From: Ignavibacteriota bacterium
GTDB lineage: Bacteria > Bacteroidota > Ignavibacteria > UBA10030 > SZUA-254
DNA: 36,193 nt
Assembly: GCA_016209795.1 (NCBI GenBank)
Contig: JACQVI010000127.1
Span: 1-36,193 of the forward strand
Direction: 5' to 3'
Position numbers and translations under genes: made by a program. Shown piece after piece: positions 1-9,708 of the stretch; the first letter of the stretch is position 1; each line of letters opens with the position of its first letter. Under the pieces are notes generated by a model. The model worked only from the letters and a program-made list of their open reading frames with translations. It was not told the DNA's origin and searched no databases.

Positions 1-1868
1 ATACAACAGTATCCGGAGTATTCACATACATAATTAGTAAATCTACATACATAGAGCTTGGGGGAGCCTATTTCGATACACGACACTTCAGCGGAGATGG
101 TGTGTATAAAGACAATTTCAGTTTATACACCTTAGCAGGGGCCGATAACCCTCGAAATTTGTATGATCCTGCACAGGGTGGATATTTTTCACCTGCAGGT
201 TGGGAGAGATATTTGGGGAATACCAGTGATACCGCGGGACTTGCTCAATTTTTAAATGATAACAGTTTAAACGACTATTATATCCCTGCTGATCGTTATG
301 ATCCATATGGTTTGTATTTCGCTCCTGGCTATGTGCGACGTTTTTATCAAACGTATCATGCACGATATATTAATCCGAAAATTAATATCGTAAGTCAAAT
401 CGATGACCATAACCTGATAAAAGCTGGGTTTGAATACCGGTATCATTCATTAGCGTATTATGAAAATTTTGAATCGAATCGCGGTGTGAATGCGAATATT
501 TTAAATGCATATGGATATACTCATGACGCAAAGGAAAACGATGCGGGAAACGGCGGCTTGCTCGACGGCATTCGACATCCGTATGATATTGCCGCCTATA
601 TTCAAGACAAAATCGAAGCGGAAGGATTGATTGTGAATGCAGGCTTGCGATTTGATTTCTTCAATGCCCAGTCAAAGACATTGAAAGATGAGCAAGATCC
701 ACTTGGAGCAAATCAAGTCCCATCGGGTGATCCGCGTGCTCGTCGGGCTGATGCGAGTGATTTCTCAGAGACAAAAACAGAAAGCAAGGTTAGCCCGCGC
801 TTAGGCATCGCTTTCCCTGTGACGGATAGAACGGTGTTTCACTTTAACTATGGGAGATTCTTCCAGCAGTCAAACCTCACCGATTTGTATTACGGCACAA
901 AGATCATCGAATTTAAGGCACTCAATGGTTCTCCAACATACAACATCCAAAATCCAAATTTGAAGCCTGAAGAAACAACCTCATACGAAGTCGGTATTAC
1001 ACAGCAGATTGCAGATAATATGCGTTTAAATGCGACAGCATATTACAAAGACACAAAAAATCTTGTTAACGTTCGGTATACACCGACGACAGCCCCTGGT
1101 GGTGCTGCATTGTATCAGGTCTCGAACCTTGATTATGGTACCATTAAGGGAATCGATCTTGGTTTTGAGGCGCGGCGTATTGGACGTGTTTCGGGAAGAT
1201 TAGCATACGGTTTGGCGTTTGCAGAAGGAACGGGTTCTGCAAGCAGAGAAAATTTCAATGCCGTATGGCTTGGATACGAAACTGCAAAATTTACTCAACC
1301 ACTCTCATTTGATCAACGCCATACCATTTCTGCAAATATCGATATTCGAAATCAGAAGGGTGAAGGAACGGGAATTTTTGAAAATGCAGGACTCAATGTT
1401 CTTGTATTAGCTCGCAGTGGTTTTCCATATACACCAACGGAAGCCTATAATGCAGCAGCATCAAATATTTCTATTTCAGTTCCGAAGGATGCACCGATCG
1501 ATGGTGTTAACACTCGTTCAGGTCCTTGGACATTCCGCATAGATCTCAAACTCAACAAAGAAGTAGACCTTGGCTTTTTCCGAACAGACTTTTACCTGCG
1601 CGTGCTAAATCTGCTTGATACGAAAAATGCATTGGCGGTGTATCAAGCAACGGGCGATCCCAATTCCGATGGATATCTCGGAACGTCCAACGGCTTTAAT
1701 GATCAGCAACTGTATGATACTGATAACAAAGTGTATACTACCAGTGAAGATTTTGTTAACAAGTATAATGATCGTTTAAATGGTGTGGATCTCAATATCA
1801 ATGGTAACTCGCAGCGAAAGTATGATACACCGCGTGAAGTACGCCTTGGAGTCATCATTAATCTCTAA
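1..1868 (+). CDS. TonB-dependent receptor, C-terminal part (5' end outside window)
   Basis: The frame is open from base 3 to the stop at 1866-1868, so this is the 3' part of a longer gene; the first GTG (102) is internal, not a start. The translated part is an outer-membrane beta-barrel: alternating aromatic/polar strands, the typical receptor segment NPNLKPEETTSYEVG (about nt 950-1000), a YYKDTKNLV strand after it, and a last strand ending in LGVIINL. Plug and TonB box are not in the window. In the family these receptors import large ligands using TonB/ExbBD energy; the substrate cannot be told from this part. It is followed after 63 bases by a secreted protein and then a PorV-like gene on the same strand, which suggests one surface-export/uptake unit. 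Confidence 0.88.
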   Translation, partial: TTVSGVFTYIISKSTYIELGGAYFDTRHFSGDGVYKDNFSLYTLAGADNPRNLYDPAQGGYFSPAGWERYLGNTSDTAGLAQFLNDNSLNDYYIPADRYDPYGLYFAPGYVRRFYQTYHARYINPKINIVSQIDDHNLIKAGFEYRYHSLAYYENFESNRGVNANILNAYGYTHDAKENDAGNGGLLDGIRHPYDIAAYIQDKIEAEGLIVNAGLRFDFFNAQSKTLKDEQDPLGANQVPSGDPRARRADASDFSETKTESKVSPRLGIAFPVTDRTVFHFNYGRFFQQSNLTDLYYGTKIIEFKALNGSPTYNIQNPNLKPEETTSYEVGITQQIADNMRLNATAYYKDTKNLVNVRYTPTTAPGGAALYQVSNLDYGTIKGIDLGFEARRIGRVSGRLAYGLAFAEGTGSASRENFNAVWLGYETAKFTQPLSFDQRHTISANIDIRNQKGEGTGIFENAGLNVLVLARSGFPYTPTEAYNAAASNISISVPKDAPIDGVNTRSGPWTFRIDLKLNKEVDLGFFRTDFYLRVLNLLDTKNALAVYQATGDPNSDGYLGTSNGFNDQQLYDTDNKVYTTSEDFVNKYNDRLNGVDLNINGNSQRKYDTPREVRLGVIINL

Positions 1869-1931
1869 CGATCTTTGAATGATACAAGAAGATAACAATG
1901 TGAATAATAAGAATTCAGAGGAGAACCCTGT

Positions 1932-4900
1932 ATGAATAATTACATCAAAATATTTCTGCTTTTCTTGATTGTGATAGCACTGATGTACTATGATGTAGCG
2001 TTAGCAGATAGTCCCAGGCATCGGCAGCAATTCAGCATCAGTAAAGTTGATAAGACGGCTGTACAAAATCAATTTACAATGGAAGGAAACAACTGGGCAT
2101 TCGAGATGACGAATTATGGACCCTATGCTCAGGACATCTCAGGTCGGTTACCCGGAGGTGGTGCTGGCGGAGAGTTTCCTCGAGGAACAGGGACCTATGT
2201 CATTTTTGCGGCAGGAATACAAATTGGTGCTCTTGTGAACGGTGTTCCAACAGTGAGTGTTGTCGATTTTGACTCTGAATTTCAACCCGGGGCGTTGGAA
2301 AAAACAGATCCCTACGACTCGACTGAAGTGCCCAGAGCGACTGATCCAGGTGCGGCGGTGAACAAATTATTTGCATTAGGTAGTGACGGCAGCGATGGAA
2401 CTCCTATCGGTACTGATGGAGACGGCGTTGACGATTATTCAAACTGGCCCTCACAATACGGTGCCCCAACACGCGCTGACGGTAGCCCTTTAGTGGTTGG
2501 TGATCTCATGAGCTGGTGTGTGTACAACGATATGGATCGGTCGCGTCATACAATTCCCAATGATGAAAACATGGAGCCTCTCGGTTTGGAAGTGCAACAA
2601 GCTTCGATCCAGGTCAATATTACAGGTTATAGTGATGTCTTCTTCATGTATTATAAGATCATCAATAAAGGTACGAGAAATCTCTCCGATGTGTATGTTG
2701 CTGCGTGGTTCGATGCAGATGTCGATAATGCTGGAAATGATTTAGTAGCGACTGATTCACTTACTAATATGGTATTTACTTATAATTCCGATAATACCGA
2801 TCCTCACAGCCTTGGTGGATCAGCATTCGGTGCAGACTTTTTCCAAGGACCGGTGGTCCCTGGTGATCCGACAGATACTGCAAAGTACCTCGAGCTGACG
2901 CCCGATGGATTCGTTCAACGTGTAGTGCCAGGAAAGAAAGTCCTTGGCTTGAGCACAACGGTGCGCTACATTAACGTGCGTGGACCCGATGGAGATCCTG
3001 ATAATGACACAGAATTATATAATCTCATGCGCGGTTTGCAGAAGAATGGCGATCCTCGTCCTAATCGGTTTACCTTCCCTGAGGATCCAGTTGCAGGAAA
3101 CCCCGCACTACTTGATCCAAGACCGGACGATAAACGCATGATGCTCTGTACTGGACCATTTAGTCTTGCCGTAGGTGATATTCAGATAGTCGTACTTGCG
3201 TGCGTTGGTGGGAAGGGGACTGATAGAATAAATGCAATTGAGAACCTTCGAGCAACAGACTTGATAGCACAACAAGCATATGATGCAAAATTCCTTCTTC
3301 CACAACCGCCGCCATCTCCACGTTTGATTGCAACGCCGTTAGACGGACGAGTTGTTCTTCAGTGGGACAATTCATCCGAGATTGCAGAAGATCGCTATCC
3401 TCAACTTGCAGGAATAAGTATCCCCAGTTATCGAGCGTACGATTTTGCAGGCTACAAGGTCTACCGCAGTCCTGATGGCACTGTAGGAAGTTGGACAGAA
3501 ATTGCCCAATTCGATAAGGCTGATGGCATTACAGAAATCCCGGAAACGACATGGTTTGTGCAGGATGTTTCTATAAAATCATTGCGACGTATCCCTATTG
3601 GTGATGATAAAGGTGTCCAATACTCCTTCATTGATGAGAATGTTTTCAATGGACAGGTTTACTACTACGCAGTAACAGCATACGATGCCCAGCCGGACAT
3701 TCGGAGCGGTGCCGCCCCGGTAACGCTTGAGAGCGCGCAAAGTCGAAACGCAGTGAAAGCCGTACCTCGCCCACCAAGCTTGGGAAATGTTGTTACGGCT
3801 GGTGTGCAGGATACGGCTTCTCATATTGGTAATAGCGGCGGCAGTGTTCTTGTCAGTGTAGTTGATCCAACGAAGGTGACAGGACACACATACAAAGTCG
3901 TGTTTGAAAATGTAACGATTACCGATACACTCGATTCTACTTCCACGACAGACATCTACTGGAGGTTGTGGGATGTAGATAAAGGCGCATATGTTCAGTT
4001 CACTAAAGCTGATAATCCGCGAACAGATGTTGATGAATCTTATCTCCAACTGAATCAAGCCTCAGCAGCAGATCCGGCGAGTGAAAATAACTTTGTCACT
4101 GCAGATGGACTTTTGATTAGAGTTTATGGGCCTGCGTTGGACTTCAAAAACTTCTTAGTTGTCGCAAATGCAAGTGGTCCATTAGATCCTCCAGATATGG
4201 GTTGTTTTGCATTCAACGTGAGCGGCTTTCCAACATTCGATGGCAATGATCGGCCCTCCGACAATCAGCAAGTAGGTGGAGGGCATTGGGGTGTACATAC
4301 GGGAAATATTGACGATCCCGATAACGCATCATACGAGTTTTTCAAGTTTCGTGTGACACAGGACGGTGCACGATGGCCATTGATTGTACCCTATGATTGG
4401 GAAATTCGTTATACTTCGAGCGGTGGATATGGTTTTGAGCCTAATGCCTTTGTGACTGGTTCGACTACCGGCGGAACAGTGATACCTGTACCGTTTGAAC
4501 TGTGGCGCATTGGCATTGGCACACTGAATGACTCAAGTGATGACGTCAGGTTATTCCCCTATATTTTAGATGTTAACGGTAATGGGCAGTTTGATCTCGA
4601 TGGAATAGACCATCCGATTTCCGGTGGTGACAATGATCCTGAAACCGATTGGATTTACTGGGTTCTTCCAGCCGATCAATCAGCTGGTCAAAATGGCTAC
4701 GACACATTACTAGGTAGAATCCAGTCTGACCCATCTACCTACGAATACCTCAGTGGAACTGACGGCGACGTGATGCGTCGGATGGTATTCGTTAATTGGA
4801 ACGGTGGTTCAGTGAGTGATCCGACTTTCCCTGGAAATGTCAACCAAGCTATGCCGGAATCGGGAACGATTTTCCGCATTATTACCACGAAGCCTAATCT

Positions 4901-5339
4901 GCCCGCCGACACGTTCATGTTTACGACGACGTCAAAGCCCGCGTTTAGCAGTTCGCTTGCGAGCTCACGGCTCAATAAAAACCATATTAAAGTTGTTCCA
5001 AATCCTTATTATGGATTCTCAGCGTACGATCAAAATCAATTCAATAGAAGAGTGAAGATTACGGGATTACCCGATGTGTGTACGATTCGTATCTTTAACG
5101 TTGCGGGCGATCTTGTGAGAGCAATTCAACACAATGGAACGAGTAATAACGATCGTAGCAGCAGTGGGTCAGAATTTACGTCTATAGAAATTTGGAATTT
5201 AACGTCCGATAACGGTATCTTTATATCGAGTGGTGTCTATTTTCTCCATATCGATGCTCCCGGTATAGGTCAAAGTAAGGAACTTATTCCATTTGCCATT
5301 ATCCAAGGTAACGTACAACTTACTGTTCCAACGAACTAA
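1932..5339 (+). CDS. Large secreted protein with FN3-like module and T9SS/FlgD-type C-terminal domain
   Basis: 1135 residues. ATG 1932 is preceded by a good ribosome site (GAGGAGA, about 1917-1924) and starts a clear signal peptide (NNYIKIFLLFLIVIALMYYD, cleavage near ALA-DS). The body has Asp/Gly-rich stretches (GTDGDGVDDY, GPDGDPDNDTE) that could bind calcium. A fibronectin-III-like module lies near residues 464-605 (LDGRVVLQWDNS ... VYYYAVTAYDAQP). From about residue 1020 comes a module beginning KVVPNPYYGFS and ending SGVYFLHIDAPG..KELIPFAII, the arrangement of type IX secretion sorting/FlgD-like Ig domains, here with a short extra tail. Inferred role: cell-surface or secreted structural or binding protein exported with help of the PorV-like neighbour. 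No enzymatic motif is visible and the exact function is unknown. Confidence 0.85.
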   Translation: MNNYIKIFLLFLIVIALMYYDVALADSPRHRQQFSISKVDKTAVQNQFTMEGNNWAFEMTNYGPYAQDISGRLPGGGAGGEFPRGTGTYVIFAAGIQIGALVNGVPTVSVVDFDSEFQPGALEKTDPYDSTEVPRATDPGAAVNKLFALGSDGSDGTPIGTDGDGVDDYSNWPSQYGAPTRADGSPLVVGDLMSWCVYNDMDRSRHTIPNDENMEPLGLEVQQASIQVNITGYSDVFFMYYKIINKGTRNLSDVYVAAWFDADVDNAGNDLVATDSLTNMVFTYNSDNTDPHSLGGSAFGADFFQGPVVPGDPTDTAKYLELTPDGFVQRVVPGKKVLGLSTTVRYINVRGPDGDPDNDTELYNLMRGLQKNGDPRPNRFTFPEDPVAGNPALLDPRPDDKRMMLCTGPFSLAVGDIQIVVLACVGGKGTDRINAIENLRATDLIAQQAYDAKFLLPQPPPSPRLIATPLDGRVVLQWDNSSEIAEDRYPQLAGISIPSYRAYDFAGYKVYRSPDGTVGSWTEIAQFDKADGITEIPETTWFVQDVSIKSLRRIPIGDDKGVQYSFIDENVFNGQVYYYAVTAYDAQPDIRSGAAPVTLESAQSRNAVKAVPRPPSLGNVVTAGVQDTASHIGNSGGSVLVSVVDPTKVTGHTYKVVFENVTITDTLDSTSTTDIYWRLWDVDKGAYVQFTKADNPRTDVDESYLQLNQASAADPASENNFVTADGLLIRVYGPALDFKNFLVVANASGPLDPPDMGCFAFNVSGFPTFDGNDRPSDNQQVGGGHWGVHTGNIDDPDNASYEFFKFRVTQDGARWPLIVPYDWEIRYTSSGGYGFEPNAFVTGSTTGGTVIPVPFELWRIGIGTLNDSSDDVRLFPYILDVNGNGQFDLDGIDHPISGGDNDPETDWIYWVLPADQSAGQNGYDTLLGRIQSDPSTYEYLSGTDGDVMRRMVFVNWNGGSVSDPTFPGNVNQAMPESGTIFRIITTKPNLPADTFMFTTTSKPAFSSSLASSRLNKNHIKVVPNPYYGFSAYDQNQFNRRVKITGLPDVCTIRIFNVAGDLVRAIQHNGTSNNDRSSSGSEFTSIEIWNLTSDNGIFISSGVYFLHIDAPGIGQSKELIPFAIIQGNVQLTVPTN

Positions 5340-5391
5340 TTCAGATTATGGTTAACACAGCTTTTCAACATTATTAAGGAGAATATCGATT

Positions 5392-6408
5392 ATGAAACGA
5401 TGCTACTTTACGTTGTTCACACTTCTCCTCATCACGACCTTGACATTAGCGGATGAGGGAAGAAAAGGACAAGCAGGGTTTCAGTTCTTACGAATACCCA
5501 TGGGTGCAAGACAAATTGCGATGGGAAACAGCGGGTTAGCCTCAGCAATAGGCGCTGGTGCAATATATTGGAATCCGGCGGGTGTTGCGAGCCAGAAAGG
5601 TTATGAGGCTCAATTTTCCAATGTGAGCTGGTTCGGCGATGTTTCGTATCAACATTTCACCGGCGTAGCAGGCATCGGTGAGCTTGGTACAATTGGCTTT
5701 GCAGTGCAGTACCTTTCGTATCCCGACATCGTTGAGACCACAGAAGAAGCTCCCGATGGCACCGGTGCAACGTATGCACCATACGATCTTGCTTTAGTAG
5801 TGAATTATTCCCGGCAAATGACAGACAAAGTTGCATTCGGTGTCAATGCAAAATATGTGAGTGAGACGATTGCTCTCGTGAGTGCAAGCGCGTTAGCATT
5901 TGATATCGGTCTTACGTATAATACGGGATACCAGGGTTTACAACTTGGATTTGCAATTTCAAACTATGGTACGAAAGGACAATTTACCGGATCAGGTCTC
6001 AGACGTTTTGTCCTGAGACCCGATGGACCTTCGAATCAAACACCCGTCCCTGTGCTTTTTGAGGCTGATAGAATTGAATTGCCTTCGTCCGTGCAGATGG
6101 GTTTGTCGATAAAGCCTGTTAAGACGGAGAATGTCTCGCTCCTTCTGAATGCTGACCAAGTTGTGAATACATTCTCAAACGATCGTACAAATCTTGGTGT
6201 TGAGCTTGCATATCATGACATGATCTTTGTTCGAGGTGGTTATATCACACGGACAGATTATAATGAGAGTACTACGGGGAATGCAAACTTCGGCGCTGGT
6301 ATCAAATACGAGATTGCAAGGAATTTTACCGTACTGTTTGATTATGCTTACGCCGATCTCGGACTTCTTGATAATGCGCAATATATAACCGTCGGGCTAC
6401 AGTTTTAA
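5392..6408 (+). CDS. PorV/PorQ family outer-membrane protein
   Basis: 338 residues with signal peptide (MKRCYFTLFTLLLITTLTLA-DEG). The N-terminal segment GFQFLRIPMGARQIAMGNSG..AIGAGAIYWNPAGVA is the diagnostic start of the PorV/PorQ (UPF0164) family of FadL-like 14-strand barrels. The rest alternates in beta strands and ends on an aromatic residue (YITVGLQF), as outer-membrane proteins do. In type IX secretion PorV is the shuttle that hands cargo with C-terminal sorting domains to the attachment complex. ATG 5392 has AAGGAGAA upstream. It sits 52 bases after a gene encoding a putative sorting-domain protein, so a dedicated shuttle/cargo pair is a reasonable inference; other PorV paralogues are likely elsewhere in the genome. 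Confidence 0.88.
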   Translation: MKRCYFTLFTLLLITTLTLADEGRKGQAGFQFLRIPMGARQIAMGNSGLASAIGAGAIYWNPAGVASQKGYEAQFSNVSWFGDVSYQHFTGVAGIGELGTIGFAVQYLSYPDIVETTEEAPDGTGATYAPYDLALVVNYSRQMTDKVAFGVNAKYVSETIALVSASALAFDIGLTYNTGYQGLQLGFAISNYGTKGQFTGSGLRRFVLRPDGPSNQTPVPVLFEADRIELPSSVQMGLSIKPVKTENVSLLLNADQVVNTFSNDRTNLGVELAYHDMIFVRGGYITRTDYNESTTGNANFGAGIKYEIARNFTVLFDYAYADLGLLDNAQYITVGLQF

Positions 6409-6489
6409 AATAAAATAATTTTCTCTACGATTCATTACAGTATCCGGTTTTACCGTAAAAGTATACTCGTATTCATCGCTGCTCTTGTT

Positions 6490-7347
6490 ATGAGCAGCGA
6501 TTTTTGTTTTGCTATTCTTCTTAGCGATGATTCTCTTGTATCGATAGGAAGCTTCCAGCAGTCAGTTGCGTTATCTGTTGATCCGTCTGGAAATATCTAT
6601 GTGATAGACGGCGGTACCAATGAGATTTTAAAATTTTCTCGTGCAGGTAAACTTCTCACAACAATTGGAGGTTATGGCTGGACACAGCTCTCCTTTGATA
6701 AACCCATGGATCTTATTGCACCGAATGGCATCGATGTCTACATAGCTGATTATGGAAATCATCGTATTCAACGATTCGATCGGAATTTAAATTATGTTTC
6801 AACGTTTTCTACGCGTGATAGTGAACAAGAAGAGCAGCGGTTTGGTTACCCGCGCAGCGTCTCTCTCTCGAAATTCGGAGCTCTCTTTATCGTTGATGGT
6901 GAAAACCAACGCATCCTGAAAGTCAATAATCTTACAAAAGTAGAACGAACCTTCGGGGGTCTTAGCAGCGGCAAAGGTCGGTTACGAAACCCAGCACGTG
7001 TACGCGTTGGTGAGAATGACATCGTGTATGTACAGGACGGTAATACGATAGTACTCTTTGATATTTTTGGGAATTATCTTACATCCCTCGGAAAAGAATA
7101 TTTCAAAAATATCAAATCGTTTGTCGTTCATAGCAACAAACTCTACGTTCTCGACAGTTGTAGTATTGCTGTGTTCAATGAAAAAGGAAACTTTGAACAG
7201 CGTGTTGATAGCCTCCCTAACTATTTCCATGAGGCTAACTGTGAAATCGTTGATCTCGGAATAGGAGGAGAGAATGTATATCTCCTCACTAAGCATAATA
7301 TAGTGAAGATAACATTGAAGGAAATTATAAAACCAATCAAAAATTGA
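6490..7347 (+). CDS. NHL-repeat beta-propeller protein, exported; true start probably upstream at a non-ATG codon
   Basis: 285 residues from the first ATG. The sequence repeats the NHL pattern: PSGNIYVIDGGTNEILKFSRAGK, NGIDVYIADYGNHRIQRFDRN, KFGALFIVDGENQRILKVNN, ENDIVYVQDGNTIVLFD and two weaker copies, giving about six blades. Such propellers are usually binding scaffolds. The frame is open from the TAA of the preceding gene (6406-6408), which is in the same frame, and the codons before the ATG read RFYRKSILVFIAALV and continue into MSSDFCFA. Together these are a convincing signal peptide, whereas starting at 6490 leaves none. No ATG, GTG or TTG exists in frame between 6409 and 6489, so ATT (6430), ATC (6442) or ATA (6463), or a frameshift, must be considered. 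Confidence 0.78.
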   Translation: MSSDFCFAILLSDDSLVSIGSFQQSVALSVDPSGNIYVIDGGTNEILKFSRAGKLLTTIGGYGWTQLSFDKPMDLIAPNGIDVYIADYGNHRIQRFDRNLNYVSTFSTRDSEQEEQRFGYPRSVSLSKFGALFIVDGENQRILKVNNLTKVERTFGGLSSGKGRLRNPARVRVGENDIVYVQDGNTIVLFDIFGNYLTSLGKEYFKNIKSFVVHSNKLYVLDSCSIAVFNEKGNFEQRVDSLPNYFHEANCEIVDLGIGGENVYLLTKHNIVKITLKEIIKPIKN

Positions 7348-7391
7348 AGATTTACAACTCTTCCAGAGATAGAATGTTCAGGGGTATTTAT

Positions 7392-7422
7392 TTGACTTAA
7401 TCACAGGAAAGCAGTATCTTGC
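7392..7422 (+). promoter_or_regulatory. Promoter of ssb
   Basis: TTGACT (7392-7397), 17-base spacer, TATCTTGC (7415-7422), close to the Bacteroidota -7 box TAnnTTTG. It lies 20 bases before the ssb start codon and directly before the ribosome site, so the transcript leader would be very short. Confidence 0.6.
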
Positions 7423-7442
7423 TAAAAAACTAAGGAGGGTTT

Positions 7443-7859
7443 ATGGCTGGCAGAAGTCTTAACAAAGTTATACTTATTGGAAACCTCGGAAAAGATCCTG
7501 AGCTTAGTTACATACCTTCCGGTGTGGCTGTTGCTAAATTTTCTATAGCAACGAATGAGCGCTGGAAAGACCAAGATGGTAATCTTCAGGAACGTACCGA
7601 GTGGCACAACATCGTCGCTTGGCGGAAACTTGCCGAGATCTGTGGACAATATCTCAAGAAGGGGAGTAAGATTTACGTAGAAGGGAAACTTCAGACTCGC
7701 TCTTGGGATGATAAGAATACGGGCGTGAAACGCTACACAACCGAGATCGTTGCTAACGATCTTATCATGCTTGATGCCAAGGGAGTAGGTGTAGCTGAAG
7801 TGGAACAACCAATGACGGAGGAGCCTCAAGAAACCGAGAAAGAGGATTTGCCCTTTTAA
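7443..7859 (+). CDS. ssb: Single-stranded DNA-binding protein
   Basis: 138 residues. The N-terminal OB fold is unmistakable: [19 protein letters not shown], then [50 protein letters not shown] and a final strand ending at LIMLDAKG. A short acidic linker leads to the C-terminal tip EKEDLPF, the D-(L/I)-P-F peptide through which SSB recruits replication and repair partners. The ribosome site AAGGAGGG (7432-7439) fixes the ATG at 7443. It binds ssDNA as a tetramer in replication, recombination and repair. It has its own promoter and is not in the common rpsF-ssb-rpsR context; the next gene starts 24 bases downstream. Confidence 0.97.
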   Translation: MAGRSLNKVILIGNLGKDPELSYIPSGVAVAKFSIATNERWKDQDGNLQERTEWHNIVAWRKLAEICGQYLKKGSKIYVEGKLQTRSWDDKNTGVKRYTTEIVANDLIMLDAKGVGVAEVEQPMTEEPQETEKEDLPF

Positions 7860-7883
7860 CTGCTACCTCACTTCTATACCCCG

Positions 7884-9638
7884 ATGAACGTACTTCATTG
7901 GGTTTGCAAGAATTTGGACTCCTTTCTCACCGCAATGTATTCATCTAATGGTGGGACAGTCGTTGTCATAGCGGTAGCACTATTCTTTCCACGCATAGAA
8001 GGAACAATCCATTGTTCACAACAGCGTGCTAAGCAGGGGATGGTAGTCTCTGCGCACCAACGTGCATCCGAAGTTGGCGTTGAGATCATGAAACGAGGCG
8101 GTAATGCAGTCGATGCCGCTGTTGCAGTTGGTTTTGCTCTCGCTGTTGTGTTTCCTGAGGCTGGAAATATTGGCGGTGGAGGCTTCATGCTTATACGATC
8201 GCATGATGGAGAAGCTGTGACCGTTGATTTCCGTGAGAAAGCCCCCAAGAAAGCTACTCGTACAATGTATCTCGATAGTGCATGGAATGTCACTGATAAG
8301 AGTGTCGATGGACATCTCTCTGTCGGTGTGCCTGGTACTGTTGCAGGTTTCATCAAAGCATTGGATGAATTTGGGACAATGAAGTTGCATGATGTCATTG
8401 ACCCTGCCATCCAATTAGCAGAGCATGGATTTGAAGTTGATGATCGCCTTGCCGGTTCTTTGGAGGACTATAAAGATATTTTATTATCGTTTCCCTCGAC
8501 TGAAGAGGCGTTGACAAAGGAAGGTCGATTGTACAAAGAGGGCGATACGTTACAGCAACCAGAGTTGGCGTCGACATTACGGCGCATTCAACGAGATGGA
8601 GTAGATGGATTTTATCGTGGCACGACGGCACGGCTGATTGTGGAAGAAATGCAGCGAGGAGGTGGCTTGATTACCGAGGATGATCTTACGGAATATCGAG
8701 CGGTTCTGCGTCAACCTCTGAAAGGATCGTATCGAGGGTACGAAATACTAACGGTTCCTCCGCCAAGTTCAGGGGGTTTGTGCTTACTTGAGCTTTTGAA
8801 TATCATGGAAGGATACGATCTTTCCTCGTGGGGCTTCCACTCATCACGATCAGTTCATGCGATGGTAGAAGCGATGAAACGAGTTTACGCCGATCGTGCT
8901 GAATTTATGGGCGATCCCGATTTTGTCGATGTTCCCGTTGAGGCATTAAGCTCGAAAAGCTATGCGGAGAAGCGCCGACGAGAGATTGATACACTCGCTG
9001 CAACTCAAAGTTCGCTTGTACATCACGGCGACCGAACCTACCTCAACGAAGGCGACCACACAACTCACTACTGCGTTATTGATCGAGAAGGAAATATCGT
9101 TTCTACAACCTACACGTTAAATGATCTTTTTGGCAGCAAAGTTATTGTTGACGGAGCCGGTTTTTTCCTCAATGATGAAATGGATGACTTCAGTGCGAAA
9201 CCGGGTGTGCCGAATATTTACGGACTCCTCGGCAGTGAAGCGAATGCCATAGAGCCAGAAAAACGGATGCTCAGCTCGATGTGCCCAACCATCGTGTTGA
9301 AAGATGGGAAACCTATCATGACCCTCGGTGCACGGGGTGGCTCACGCATCATCACGACTGTTTTTCAAACGATCGTCAATGTGGTAGATTTTGGGATGAA
9401 CATCCAACAAGTAGTTGAGCTTCCTCGTTTCCACCATCAATGGTTTCCTGATACGCTAATCTATGAGAGATTTTCATTTCCCGCAGATGTTCTCAATAAT
9501 CTCGAAGCAATGGGTCATACTTTGCGAGAACGACCATTAGCCACTGGTGCGCTGGAGGCACTATATATCGATCATGAAAAAGGAGTTATCTTAGGTGGTA
9601 CTGATTCTCGAGAGGGCGGCGTAGCGGTCGGGTATTGA
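7884..9638 (+). CDS. ggt: Gamma-glutamyltranspeptidase (glutathione hydrolase)
   Basis: 584 residues from ATG 7884; an in-frame ATG at 7935 is an alternative start, and neither has a clear ribosome site. A hydrophobic stretch (VVVIAVALFFPRIEG) acts as export signal. The mature part starts GMVVSAHQRASEVGVEIMKRGGNAVDAAVAVGFALAVV, the typical large-subunit N-terminus, with GNIGGGGFM following. The self-cleavage site and N-terminal nucleophile of the small subunit is Thr393 in DHTTHYCVIDREGNIVSTTYTLN. Oxyanion and substrate residues follow in MLSSMCPTIV and LGARGGSRIITT. The protein ends GGTDSREGGVAVGY as the family does. It hydrolyses or transfers the gamma-glutamyl group of glutathione in the periplasm. 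It runs into the B12 locus promoter right after its stop. Confidence 0.96.
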   Translation: MNVLHWVCKNLDSFLTAMYSSNGGTVVVIAVALFFPRIEGTIHCSQQRAKQGMVVSAHQRASEVGVEIMKRGGNAVDAAVAVGFALAVVFPEAGNIGGGGFMLIRSHDGEAVTVDFREKAPKKATRTMYLDSAWNVTDKSVDGHLSVGVPGTVAGFIKALDEFGTMKLHDVIDPAIQLAEHGFEVDDRLAGSLEDYKDILLSFPSTEEALTKEGRLYKEGDTLQQPELASTLRRIQRDGVDGFYRGTTARLIVEEMQRGGGLITEDDLTEYRAVLRQPLKGSYRGYEILTVPPPSSGGLCLLELLNIMEGYDLSSWGFHSSRSVHAMVEAMKRVYADRAEFMGDPDFVDVPVEALSSKSYAEKRRREIDTLAATQSSLVHHGDRTYLNEGDHTTHYCVIDREGNIVSTTYTLNDLFGSKVIVDGAGFFLNDEMDDFSAKPGVPNIYGLLGSEANAIEPEKRMLSSMCPTIVLKDGKPIMTLGARGGSRIITTVFQTIVNVVDFGMNIQQVVELPRFHHQWFPDTLIYERFSFPADVLNNLEAMGHTLRERPLATGALEALYIDHEKGVILGGTDSREGGVAVGY

Positions 9639-9649
9639 TATTTTTTTTC

Positions 9650-9680
9650 TTGACTTCTTGATCTTGTTGTGGTATATTTG
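9650..9680 (+). promoter_or_regulatory. Promoter of the B12 riboswitch transcript
   Basis: TTGACT (9650-9655), 17-base spacer and TATATTTG (9673-9680), an exact match to the Bacteroidota -7 consensus TAnnTTTG. It starts 12 bases after the ggt stop and about 29 bases before the riboswitch. Confidence 0.65.
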
Positions 9681-9708
9681 TACTAAGCTTAGTTCTTTGT
9701 CATAGTGT

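Noticed and set aside
3579-4058. 159-residue minus-strand frame inside the large secreted protein
   Set aside because: Overlaps a clear coding sequence, has no family resemblance and no ribosome site.
7895-8410. 171-residue minus-strand frame opposite the transpeptidase gene
   Set aside because: Alanine/threonine-rich shadow of a well-conserved ggt sequence.
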